The notes under the pieces were generated by a model that saw only the letters and a program-made list of their open reading frames with translations, ran no database searches and was not told the DNA's origin. Shown here piece by piece: positions 56,708 to 64,000 of a stretch of DNA of 64,000 nucleotides. The position numbers and the translations under genes were made by a program. Source of the stretch: an uncultured Flavobacteriaceae bacterium (GTDB lineage: Bacteria; Bacteroidota; Bacteroidia; Flavobacteriales; Flavobacteriaceae); NCBI GenBank assembly GCA_947500435.1, contig CANMRV010000005.1, positions 434,001 through 498,000 of the forward strand, in the 5' to 3' direction. The stretch's first letter is position 1, and each line of letters begins with the position of its first letter.

Positions 56708-59245
56708 TTATCCTTTAACAGCTGGTTTTTTTTCTACGTTTTCTTTTCCAATAGACAACATATTTGCAAAGAGTTTGTAGGCTCCTGAAACTCCTGCGGG
56801 TAATTCTCTAAAAAAGCTTAGTCCTGTATAGATGTAATTTCCTTTTCCGTATGGAGCTACCAAAAGACTTCCCTTTTTGGCTGATTCTCCATTGTCTTTC
56901 ATAGATAGGATAGGAGTAAACTCAGCACCCCATTCATTCGGAAAATACAAACCTCTTTCTTGAACCCATCCCTCAAAATCTTTTTCTTTTATTGTATTTG
57001 GGAAATTAACCAGCGCATGGTCTTTAGCCACAATTTTCACGCCAGAATTCTCATCGGTTACTCGGTCTCTAGATAATTTTAAATCGTATGGAGCGATGTT
57101 ATTAAATTGTTTGTCCCATCTGCCGGCGGTGTTGTATTGCACGATAAGATTTCCACCATCCTTCACATAGTCTAAGATAAAACGTTGTTTGAATTGAAGT
57201 TCTTTAACCACATTATAGCCACGAATACCAACTACCACGGCATCGAATTTATCTAGGCTTCCTGCTTGTATGGAGTTTGGGTCAACGGTCACAACATTAT
57301 ATCCAATTTGTTTTAGGCTTGTTGGTACATCATCTCCAGCGCCCATGATATAACCGATATTTTCCCCTAGACGTTGAATGTTTAAGCGAACTACTTTCGC
57401 TTCCGCAGGAAGTAAAACGGATTGAGTCGGTACATGGTCGTAGGCTATTGTTACTAATTCTTTTGTGATTTGCTTTCCATCTATTTTTATAATGGGAGAA
57501 ATATAACTCTCGTCTTCATTTGCAGGGGGAGTCAAAGTAAATTCCAAAATTTGTTCATCACCTTTCTTCTCTATTTCAAAAGGCTTGGTTTCTTGTTCCA
57601 CTGTCCATCCTTTGGAATAACAAAATTGAACATCGCCTTTGATATTGTCTTTGTGAGCTTTTACCGTAACTGCTATTTGCTTGGGTTTTCCGTCCGCAAA
57701 AATCACCACCTTGTCATCAAAACGAGCGGTAGCTTCAGGAAGCACCTCAAATGGCTGGTACAATTCTCCTTTATCATTACGAGCATATTTATAAACAATA
57801 GGTTTTTGAAAAGTGATTTCATAGCCATCAAAGTCTAAAGTAAAATTCGCGTGGAAAGCTCTGGGAGTCTCCGGTTTGCCGATTAAGCTTTTGTCGGCTA
57901 CTTTATACATTCCTAAGGTTCCTTTTTCACTTAACCAATACGGACTTGTAAAATCGGTTGCTTCTGGAACATTCAAATCAAGTTCAAAACTATTTTTGGT
58001 ATTGTTGTCTAAACTGACATAGGGACTAAGGCTTTCATCCACACTAGTCAAACCTACTGTGTTAAGTGTGATAGCGGCGTCACTTCTATTTAATACATCA
58101 ATCTTTACCTTGGTGCTGTTATTCGGATTGGTTATCGCGGTATCCGTAGAAGCCTCTAAAAATAATCCCGATACGGACAGAATAATTGCCTCAATCTCTT
58201 GTAGTTTGATAGTTTTCCAGTGTGTATCAGAAAGAGAACTTATGAGTTTATGAGCTTCCAGCAATTGCGGAAGGTGTTTTGCAGGATTGGTGAAATCAAA
58301 ATCTGCTTCAACTTCATTAAGTATGGTTCCGATAGCCTCACCGCCGGCAACTCTTGACCAAGTTGTGTTGATACCATCAAAGATGTTTGATTTATCTTTT
58401 GGAAAATCCCCTTTTAAGAATTCGATGTATTCGTTTTCGCTTCCACGCGAAGTTATTCTACCAAAACCTTGACACAAGTGTTGACTGCTTGCCCAAGAAG
58501 CAATTTCGTTATTGGAAACACCCAAAGTAGGGTAGAAGACGCCTACATCCATATTCAAAAGATTGGTCTTATCGGCCTTTTCAAACTTTTCCCTACTTCC
58601 ATAAAACCACCAAGATGTATTGAAAAACATACGTTTAGGCTGCCAAATTTGGGTTGCTGCTAATTGCTCAGGATAGGCATTAGGGTCATTTACCAAATCA
58701 AAAGCTTCAAAACTCAACATTGCAGATGACGTATGATGCCCGTGGGTTGAACCGGGAGACCTATGGTCAAAACGATTGATGATTACATCGGGTTTGAAGG
58801 TTCTGATAATCTGAACAACATCCCCTAACACTTCCTTTTTATTCCAGATTTTAAGGGTTTCGTCAGGATGCTTTGAATAGCCAAAGTCATTTGCCCTACT
58901 GAAAAATTGCTGACCACCATCAACTCTCCTTGCAGCCAAAAGTTCTTGTGTCCGCAAGACCCCCAGTAATTCACGTAACTCAGGTCCAATTAAATTTTGA
59001 CCTCCATCACCTCGGGTAAGCGATAAATAGGCAGTTTTTGCCTTTACATTGTTTGATAAATAGGATATCAAACGCGTATTCTCATCATCAGGATGCGCGG
59101 CAACATACAGCGCTTTTCCTAAGAAATTCAGTTTTTGAACAGAATGATATATTTCGGCTGAAGTCCCTTTTTTCGGGGCTTGAGCTAAAACGGTTTGCAA
59201 AGAAAATAGGAGGGTAACAAATACTACAAGGTATTGACGCATCAT
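56708..59245 (-). CDS. Secreted PIG-L family deacetylase, large form
   Basis: An 845-residue exported protein (signal MMRQYLVVFVTLLFSLQTVLAQ). The PIG-L/LmbE zinc-site motif AAHPDDEN is at 49-56 and the second His motif is STHGHHTSS. PIG-L enzymes remove acetyl from N-acetylglucosamine derivatives. A long C-terminal part (about 300-845) includes a beta-sandwich stretch and a Rossmann/ThuA-like end (KFDAVVVGIRGYNVVKELQF, GGNLIVQYNTAGRWD). It likely acts in the periplasm on the imported substrate. It heads the leftward PIG-L-microprotein-symporter unit, with a -7 box at 59266-59273. Confidence 0.9.
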   Translation of the reverse strand: MMRQYLVVFVTLLFSLQTVLAQAPKKGTSAEIYHSVQKLNFLGKALYVAAHPDDENTRLISYLSNNVKAKTAYLSLTRGDGGQNLIGPELRELLGVLRTQELLAARRVDGGQQFFSRANDFGYSKHPDETLKIWNKKEVLGDVVQIIRTFKPDVIINRFDHRSPGSTHGHHTSSAMLSFEAFDLVNDPNAYPEQLAATQIWQPKRMFFNTSWWFYGSREKFEKADKTNLLNMDVGVFYPTLGVSNNEIASWASSQHLCQGFGRITSRGSENEYIEFLKGDFPKDKSNIFDGINTTWSRVAGGEAIGTILNEVEADFDFTNPAKHLPQLLEAHKLISSLSDTHWKTIKLQEIEAIILSVSGLFLEASTDTAITNPNNSTKVKIDVLNRSDAAITLNTVGLTSVDESLSPYVSLDNNTKNSFELDLNVPEATDFTSPYWLSEKGTLGMYKVADKSLIGKPETPRAFHANFTLDFDGYEITFQKPIVYKYARNDKGELYQPFEVLPEATARFDDKVVIFADGKPKQIAVTVKAHKDNIKGDVQFCYSKGWTVEQETKPFEIEKKGDEQILEFTLTPPANEDESYISPIIKIDGKQITKELVTIAYDHVPTQSVLLPAEAKVVRLNIQRLGENIGYIMGAGDDVPTSLKQIGYNVVTVDPNSIQAGSLDKFDAVVVGIRGYNVVKELQFKQRFILDYVKDGGNLIVQYNTAGRWDKQFNNIAPYDLKLSRDRVTDENSGVKIVAKDHALVNFPNTIKEKDFEGWVQERGLYFPNEWGAEFTPILSMKDNGESAKKGSLLVAPYGKGNYIYTGLSFFRELPAGVSGAYKLFANMLSIGKENVEKKPAVKG

Positions 59246-59265
59246 TATTATTGTAAGTTGGCACT

Positions 59266-59273
59266 CAAAGATA
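59266..59273 (-). promoter_or_regulatory. -7 box for PIG-L-symporter unit
   Basis: TATCTTTG on the minus strand, 20 bp upstream of the PIG-L start. No LacI-like palindrome is seen near it. Confidence 0.5.
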
Positions 59274-59320
59274 AACAGATAAAGAGCGATGAAATGTTTT
59301 TTTAGAACTTCTTTAACAAA

Positions 59321-59881
59321 TCAAACAGAATCTGAGCCATCGTCAGAATTTACCGGAGTTTCAATAAGCGTAATGCCTTTTTGGAGCATCATATTGTTGG
59401 GGTAAGTAATCAGTTCACCGCTATTTCTTCTTAAGTGGACATGAAACGCTTTAATATCTTCAATAACAAAGATATTTTTGTCCTCATCAGTCTCACTTAG
59501 AATTTCTTTGTCCATTATTTTAATATGGTCCCCTATTTTAAAGGGGAATGAGAAGAAAAGTATAACACCAGAGGTAACGTTACTTAAGATAGACCACTGC
59601 GCAAAAAGAGCGACTCCAATAACCGCGAAAATCGAAGAAAATAAAAGGCCCAAGTCTTGAAAATTCACGCCCCAAATAAAAGTGATGGCACCGATACCTA
59701 AAAAATTAAGAACTGCATATACGTATTTCGTAATCAACAGGGTACGTGCATCTGCAATATCACTCAAAGTGCCTATTCTTCTTACCGTTTTGGCACCTAT
59801 AAAACGAGTTATTACGATAGCTACAAGGGTTACTGCAGTCCAGATGATTTCATTTTGATGAGTTAGAAAAAAGTTTTCCAT
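59321..59881 (-). CDS. Small-conductance mechanosensitive channel, MscS family
   Basis: A 186-residue short MscS protein. It has about three hydrophobic segments (IIWTAVTLVAIVITRFIG; VYAVLNFLGIGAITFIWGVN; LFSSIFAVIGVALFAQWSIL), the channel-lining region LSNVTSGVILFFSFPFKIGD and the beta domain DHIKIMDKE. The usual C-terminal vestibule domain is shortened. It opens under hypo-osmotic shock. It lies 5 bp after the lipoprotein gene in a leftward operon. Confidence 0.9.
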   Translation of the reverse strand: MENFFLTHQNEIIWTAVTLVAIVITRFIGAKTVRRIGTLSDIADARTLLITKYVYAVLNFLGIGAITFIWGVNFQDLGLLFSSIFAVIGVALFAQWSILSNVTSGVILFFSFPFKIGDHIKIMDKEILSETDEDKNIFVIEDIKAFHVHLRRNSGELITYPNNMMLQKGITLIETPVNSDDGSDSV

Positions 59882-59886
59882 AAATG

Positions 59887-60834
59887 TTAAAGTCCTAGGC
59901 TATCGCGCAAAGGTAGAAATTCATTACTGTTTTTCTGCCAATAGGGACTCTTAATCGACTTTAATTTAGTGCCAGTAGATGTTAGCATTTTCGCCTTTGG
60001 TCCATACCCATCTTTAAAGCTATCCGACCAGCTTTGAATGGTATACGGAAAGGCAGAAGTGAAGTTGATTTCAAGGGTTCGATTTAGTTCTTTGTAATTT
60101 ATTTTGTAAGAAGTAATACCGTTCTTATTACTTGAACTAACAATTGCATCATATGATTTTAATTCTTTGTGTGTCAATCTTATATACTCCATAGAAGGAA
60201 TGATTTTTAAATTGCCTGTTGGCAAACCTTCGGGATTGATTCGAATCTTGTTCCAAAGCTCATTTTCAAGTATGGTTTTCTCCAGTTTCATACTAGCATC
60301 AGCCTCAGATTCAAAGTAGGAATGCGACATTATTTCGAACTTTTCACGATTGTTTAATTGTGCATAAACTTGCCCGCACCATTCCTGGGAAGAAAAGGTG
60401 ACTTTCGTAGCATGACTATTGTCATGAACGGGATAAAAACTACTGCTCATTATGGAGTAAGGGTAAATACCAGTTAGGTAATTCTTGGTGCTATTCAGTT
60501 TTAAAACAGGGATGTTATCCGGATTATTTCCATCAGCTTTTACTTGTTTTTGGTTGTGAAAAGGTTCTGTAACATATATCAACACAGAGTTCCCTTCGCG
60601 TATTTCGCCATATCGCGCTTGTTTCAGTTTATAAGATGTAATTTCAGCTTCTCCAGCGTACCAATATTTCTTGAATTCATCTGACAACGGTCTTTTTACG
60701 GTTTCTGCCTCAACCGCTGTATTCATTGCCAAATCATTTTTCTGCCCAGCGCTCTGCTCCTTACATGACTGAGTAAATGAAACTAAAGCTACCGCCGCTA
60801 CAAGGCTAAGTCCGGATTTCATAAATGTTTTCAT
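59887..60834 (-). CDS. Lipoprotein of unknown function, adjacent to maf
   Basis: A 315-residue probable lipoprotein (lipobox Cys24 in LVSFTQSCKEQ). The mature part is not of a family I can name. It has GEAEITSYKLKQARYGEIREG near 60-80, a single Trp-Cys in SSQEWCGQVYAQ, and a C-terminal SYKINYKELNRTLEINF. Proteins like this in flavobacteria are often labelled septum formation inhibitor Maf, but the true Maf is the next gene. The ATG at 60834 gives the signal sequence and is preferred over a longer frame. It is 36 bp from maf's stop. Confidence 0.75.
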   Translation of the reverse strand: MKTFMKSGLSLVAAVALVSFTQSCKEQSAGQKNDLAMNTAVEAETVKRPLSDEFKKYWYAGEAEITSYKLKQARYGEIREGNSVLIYVTEPFHNQKQVKADGNNPDNIPVLKLNSTKNYLTGIYPYSIMSSSFYPVHDNSHATKVTFSSQEWCGQVYAQLNNREKFEIMSHSYFESEADASMKLEKTILENELWNKIRINPEGLPTGNLKIIPSMEYIRLTHKELKSYDAIVSSSNKNGITSYKINYKELNRTLEINFTSAFPYTIQSWSDSFKDGYGPKAKMLTSTGTKLKSIKSPYWQKNSNEFLPLRDSLGL

Positions 60835-60870
60835 AATGCTTTTACTTTTTATAAAGTTACTCAAAACCAA

Positions 60871-61458
60871 CTAGCTCGCCATCTCAATTAACGTTTTGTA
60901 GACCAACTGCGTGGGTAGTCCCACTACATTGGTGTAAGACCCTTGTATTTCGTCAATAGCAATGAGGCCAATCCATTCTTGAATGCCATATCCACCGGCT
61001 TTATCAAAGGGTTTGCAGGTATTGATATAAAACCAAATTTCATCATCTGTTAGTGCAGTAAGCTTTACTTTAGTGACGTGATGCACTGTTTTCTGCGCTT
61101 CGGCTGTCGTAAAACAAACTGAGGTAATAACCTCGTGCCAATCACCTGATAAGGTTCTAAGCATTTGAAAGGCATCCTTTGCATCGGATGCTTTAGCTAA
61201 AGATGCGTCTTTGTGCCAAACAACAGTGTCAGAGGTAATCAATATTTCATGAGGAAGTAGAGTCCCCTCAAAAGCAGATGCTTTTAATTCTGCTAAATAA
61301 TCAGAGATTTCGCTTCCTTGAAGTTCTTCAGGATATATTTCGTCTACGGATTTCAGGCGTACTTCAAAATCCAATTGCAATTCCTTGAAAAATTGTTGTC
61401 TCCTCGGAGAACCAGAAGCAAGGATAATTTTATAATCGGCTAATATGTTTTGAAGCAT
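60871..61458 (-). CDS. maf: Maf family nucleotide pyrophosphatase
   Basis: A 195-residue Maf protein, which hydrolyses canonical or modified nucleoside triphosphates (dTTP/UTP type). Motifs are ILASGSPRRQQFFKELQLDF at the start, LITSDTVVWHK with the catalytic Asp, and FDKAGGYGIQEWIGL near the end. The loop KAGGYGIQ is the dTTP/UTP (YhdE) form. It is a normal length and lies between KdsC-like and lipoprotein genes. Confidence 0.94.
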   Translation of the reverse strand: MLQNILADYKIILASGSPRRQQFFKELQLDFEVRLKSVDEIYPEELQGSEISDYLAELKASAFEGTLLPHEILITSDTVVWHKDASLAKASDAKDAFQMLRTLSGDWHEVITSVCFTTAEAQKTVHHVTKVKLTALTDDEIWFYINTCKPFDKAGGYGIQEWIGLIAIDEIQGSYTNVVGLPTQLVYKTLIEMAS

Positions 61459-61493
61459 TTTTTATTTTTTCTCTGTCTTCTATCACCTATTCT

Positions 61494-62021
61494 CTAATCA
61501 TTTGCAGCGCTAAAGTTGCTATGCCAATCCCCTCGAACCTTCAAAACCTGCTCAATCACATCGCGAACACACGCATCGCCACCATTTCGATGGGAAATAT
61601 ACTTGACAACTTCCTTTACTTCCGGAATGGCGTCTTGCGGACAAGTAGGTAATCCAACTATTTTCATCGGAGGAATATCTGGCATATCATCTCCCATATA
61701 AAGCACGTTTTCTGGCGCTATACTATGTTTTGATAGGTATTCATTCAGAGGTTCTTCTTTGTGGTGGGCTCCTAAATAAATATCAGCTACTCCCAATCCC
61801 GCAAATCGTAATCGGACACCCTCGTTGGTGCCGCCTGTAATTATGCATACGTTGTATCCTTTTTGCAATGCTGTTTTAAGCGCATAACCGTCTTTTACGC
61901 TCATTTTGCGCAGCATTTCACCTTCAGGTGTAATTAATAGCGTTCCGTCAGTAAAAACTCCATCTACATCAAAAACAAAAGTGGTAATATCTTTTAGGTA
62001 TTCTTTATAGCTTTTCTCCAT
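61494..62021 (-). CDS. kdsC: KdsC-like HAD phosphatase
   Basis: A 175-residue HAD phosphatase of the KdsC class, which removes phosphate from KDO-8-P in lipopolysaccharide synthesis. Motif I is FVFDVDGVFTDGTLLI (Asp18 and Asp20), then VKDGYALKTALQKGYNVCII, and motif III/IV is ENVLYMGDDMPDIPPMK. Length is normal. Its start overlaps the DUF2520 gene by 17 nt. The substrate could also be another 2-keto sugar acid. Confidence 0.9.
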   Translation of the reverse strand: MEKSYKEYLKDITTFVFDVDGVFTDGTLLITPEGEMLRKMSVKDGYALKTALQKGYNVCIITGGTNEGVRLRFAGLGVADIYLGAHHKEEPLNEYLSKHSIAPENVLYMGDDMPDIPPMKIVGLPTCPQDAIPEVKEVVKYISHRNGGDACVRDVIEQVLKVRGDWHSNFSAAND

Positions 62022-62772
62022 GTGTTTCTGTGATTGATTTGGTTATTATTTGGTATACCTCTTTATGTGTTTCGTTTTTTAATTGCTGCAAATGGCGCTG
62101 AATGGTTTGTTGGTCACTCCGTTTTGCCGGACCTGTTTGCGCTTCAAGAGGAGGTAGCGAATCTAGTTTTTCAACTGTTTCTGAAATAAGTGGTTTTAGA
62201 ATATCGAAAGGAACCTGGTTATCTTCGCAAATTTCGTTTCCGATTTGATACATGTGATTGGTGAAATTATTAACGAAAACCGCCGATAAATGGAGTAATT
62301 TTCGTTGCTCAGAAGATATCTTATAAACAGATCCTGAAATAGACTCCCCCAATCTGCGAAGCAGTTCCAAATCCTCTTTTTTTTCCGCTTCAATACAAAT
62401 GGGAACTGTTTTAAAATTCACTTTTCTCCCTTTGGAAAAGGTTTGTAAAGGATAAAAAATGCCCTTTCGAACTCCATTTGGTAATGCATCTATTGAGACA
62501 CTTCCTGAGGTATGAGCAATGATTTTCCCTGATTTCGTAAGTAGTTCTGAAACAGATGTTATAGCATCATCACTTACAGCAATAATATAGACATCAGGTT
62601 CTTCAGAATTAAGCCCAATCTCATCTTGATTTGGTGTTGTTTTTAAAGCTTTTGATAAAGCGTTTCCGCGACTTGGAATGACTTGAATCACCTCTACGCT
62701 ATCTGTTTTTGTAAATACTTCTTTCAAGTGGGTTGAGACAGTTCCCGTTCCTATAAGGGTGACTTTTATCAT
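62005..62772 (-). CDS. Rossmann/DUF2520 domain protein
   Basis: A 255-residue protein with an N-terminal Rossmann domain (IKVTLIGTGTVSTHLKEVF) and a C-terminal DUF2520 helical domain (KLLHLSAVFVNNFTNHMYQI, near 165-184). It resembles pyrroline-5-carboxylate reductase and 6PGDH-like proteins in fold, but its substrate is unknown. It is the first gene of the operon DUF2520-kdsC-maf-lipoprotein-mscS. Confidence 0.9.
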   Translation of the reverse strand: MIKVTLIGTGTVSTHLKEVFTKTDSVEVIQVIPSRGNALSKALKTTPNQDEIGLNSEEPDVYIIAVSDDAITSVSELLTKSGKIIAHTSGSVSIDALPNGVRKGIFYPLQTFSKGRKVNFKTVPICIEAEKKEDLELLRRLGESISGSVYKISSEQRKLLHLSAVFVNNFTNHMYQIGNEICEDNQVPFDILKPLISETVEKLDSLPPLEAQTGPAKRSDQQTIQRHLQQLKNETHKEVYQIITKSITETHGEKL

Positions 62773-62844
62773 GCCGTAAATTTAGACATATATTCCTTTT
62801 GATAAAACCACGTGTGTCTTTGAACATGGTATTTCCCTAAAAAA

Positions 62845-62876
62845 AGAAAAGAGCTGCATTTGGGCAGCTCTTTTCT
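62845..62876. terminator. Terminator between His-lipoprotein and DUF2520 genes
   Basis: A perfect 13-bp stem (AGAAAAGAGCTGC/GCAGCTCTTTTCT) with a 6-nt loop lies 22 bp after the His-motif lipoprotein stop. Confidence 0.8.
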
Positions 62877-62898
62877 AAAAATTTATGCGCTTTTGTAA

Positions 62899-63282
62899 TT
62901 ATGCACAAGAAACAGTAACATCATGTCTATGACTGCTGTCCCGTGATGATTCTATCTGGATTGTTTTCGAACTTTTCAATGTGGTGAAATTTGCAGCTGT
63001 AACCACGATGGTATGGTTATGGCCTGAAGAACCTTGAATTGAGTACGATTTTTCCGTGCCCGCATCTATATCGGCCTTTGATACAGTCAATGTATGACCG
63101 TGATTGCTTGAAATGGCGGTGGCGTTTGCACCGTTAGCCAGACAATCCGTAGCAGTTGGGTCCTCAATTGGAGCAACATCAGTACTATCGTCATTAGAGC
63201 ATCCAATTAAAGAATAGGCGGGAACTGCTACTAATACAGTTCCTGCAGCTTTTTTGATAAACGTTTTTCTGTTCATTTTCAT
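62899..63282 (-). CDS. Lipoprotein with three His-x-His motifs
   Basis: A 127-residue exported protein with a basic N-terminus (MKMNRKTFIKKAAGTVLVAVP) and lipobox Cys28 (YSLIGCSNDD). The mature part has three similar strands: NHGHTLTVSKADI, GHNHTIVVTAANF and SHRHDVTVSC. Each has the pattern H-x-H followed by alternating hydrophobic residues, which looks like a small beta fold with metal ligands. The family is not recognised. Metal binding is inference. The gene is alone, with a strong terminator. Confidence 0.75.
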   Translation of the reverse strand: MKMNRKTFIKKAAGTVLVAVPAYSLIGCSNDDSTDVAPIEDPTATDCLANGANATAISSNHGHTLTVSKADIDAGTEKSYSIQGSSGHNHTIVVTAANFTTLKSSKTIQIESSRDSSHRHDVTVSCA

Positions 63283-63458
63283 AACTATTTATTTGGTTAA
63301 TACTTCTTTTTCAGATTTAAGTTATTAATTTATAGTCGGTTGTAAGTGAAAAGCTTACGTTTTAACATTCAAAACCAAAGCTGGGCTTTATCAAAGGATT
63401 AACACTATTGTTTAACTTTTTAAACTCCTGTAGAACTACGAAAACCATAAAAAGTTGG

Positions 63459-63466
63459 TATTTTTG
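63459..63466 (+). promoter_or_regulatory. -7 box for the cytochrome c biogenesis gene
   Basis: TATTTTTG matches TAnnTTTG, 26 bp upstream of the ATG at 63493. No -33 TTG at 19 nt is seen. Confidence 0.45.
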
Positions 63467-63492
63467 CATCCTGAAAACCAATCCGTCCTCTG

Positions 63493-64000
63493 ATGACAGA
63501 ATTGCTCAAGAAATTTTTCTTCTCTACCCGTTTAATGGCCGTCTTATTTATAGTTTTTGGGGTTGCCATGGGCATCGGGACTTTCGTTGAAAGTAAATAC
63601 AGTACAGAAACCGCTCGAATTTGGATTTACAACGCATGGTGGTTTGAAGCCATAATGGTCTTTTTCGTTATCAATTTTCTTGGAAATATGTTCCGATATA
63701 AATTGTTCACATGGAAAAAGTGGCCTGTACTTACATTACACCTCTCATGGATTATCATCATTATTGGAGCCTTTGTAACAAGATATATAAGCTTCGAGGG
63801 CATGATGCCCATTCGCGAAGGAAGTTCTGAAAAGGTTTTTTATTCGGATAAAACCTTTTTGACAGCTTTCGTTGACGGAGAGATTAATGGGGAACCCAAA
63901 AGAAAGGTCTTGGAGGATGACTTAATCGTTACCCCAGAGGCCTTGAAATCTAATTTGCCATGGAATTCAGATTATAATGAACAAAACTTTACAGTATCCT
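63493..64000 (+). CDS. Cytochrome c biogenesis protein, ResB/CcsA type, 5' part
   Basis: The visible 169 codons are the N-terminal end of a large membrane protein. It opens LLKKFFFSTRLMAVLFIVFG and continues GVAMGIGTFVESKYSTETAR, which is the ResB-like start found in Bacteroidetes ResB-CcsA fusions of System II heme delivery. Next come TM segments AWWFEAIMVFFVINFLGN and WPVLTLHLSWIIIIIGAFVT, then a periplasmic stretch (RYISFEGMMPIREGSSEKVF). It continues past the right edge. Fusion to CcsA is inferred, not seen. Confidence 0.85.
   Translation, partial: MTELLKKFFFSTRLMAVLFIVFGVAMGIGTFVESKYSTETARIWIYNAWWFEAIMVFFVINFLGNMFRYKLFTWKKWPVLTLHLSWIIIIIGAFVTRYISFEGMMPIREGSSEKVFYSDKTFLTAFVDGEINGEPKRKVLEDDLIVTPEALKSNLPWNSDYNEQNFTVS

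Overview
The window comes from a marine-type member of the Bacteroidetes, most likely Flavobacteriaceae. The evidence is a SusC/SusD pair, a TonB-dependent receptor with a carboxypeptidase-regulatory-like domain, a type IX secretion tail, Bacteroidetes-only families (DUF4290, DUF2911, long-form GAPDH, DUF5107-TPR), low GC, and many promoters of the Bacteroidetes TAnnTTTG type. The genus cannot be fixed from the sequence. The code is compact, with about 63 protein genes, one tRNA, no rRNA, no insertion sequence, no CRISPR array and no prophage.

Layout. 1-5.8 kb: start of a TonB-dependent receptor, monomeric isocitrate dehydrogenase, an unusual 680-bp gene-free stretch, rplS, trmD, a GNAT enzyme and a membrane coiled-coil protein. 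5.8-12.1 kb: long GAPDH, DegP/HtrA, then a rightward envelope run (dapF, GNAT, mltG) followed by a separately promoted lysozyme-like protein. 12.1-20.5 kb: an RsmI-like methylase, LMW phosphatase, dnaA, thioesterase, YigZ, DMT transporter, HAD phosphatase, ribD, prmC, RidA and LOG. 20.6-31.3 kb: ligA, secreted proteins, tRNA-Met(CAT), START-like protein, class IV aminotransferase, YqgE, HU, fmt, recQ, a P-loop NTPase and a DUF493 protein. 31.3-40 kb: DUF4290, murA (with Asp instead of the catalytic Cys), pirin, GNAT, YhhN, M20 amidohydrolase, DUF1801, and a light-repair operon (SRPBCC protein, SDR with no catalytic Tyr, photolyase).

40-42.3 kb carries two secreted proteins reading rightward. 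42.3-59.3 kb is the main accessory region, a leftward nutrient-acquisition locus: PIG-L deacetylase, a 33-residue membrane microprotein, a sodium:solute symporter, a LacI-type regulator, SusC, SusD, then an ASPIC/UnbV VCBS-repeat lipoprotein and a DUF5107-TPR protein. A 20-bp palindrome with a central TCGA lies between the regulator and susC and is the obvious operator candidate. No recognised glycoside hydrolase or polysaccharide lyase is present, so any carbohydrate-active step must be done by PIG-L, DUF5107 or a gene elsewhere.

59.3-64 kb: a leftward housekeeping operon (DUF2520 Rossmann protein, KdsC-like phosphatase, Maf, a lipoprotein, MscS), a histidine-motif lipoprotein, and the start of a ResB/CcsA-type cytochrome c biogenesis gene that runs off the right edge.

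The observations most worth following are the symporter-linked microprotein, the hydrolase-free SusCD locus with its palindrome, the structured gene-free stretch at 2.8-3.4 kb, the palindrome over the photolyase promoter, and the paired 20-bp repeats upstream of HU.
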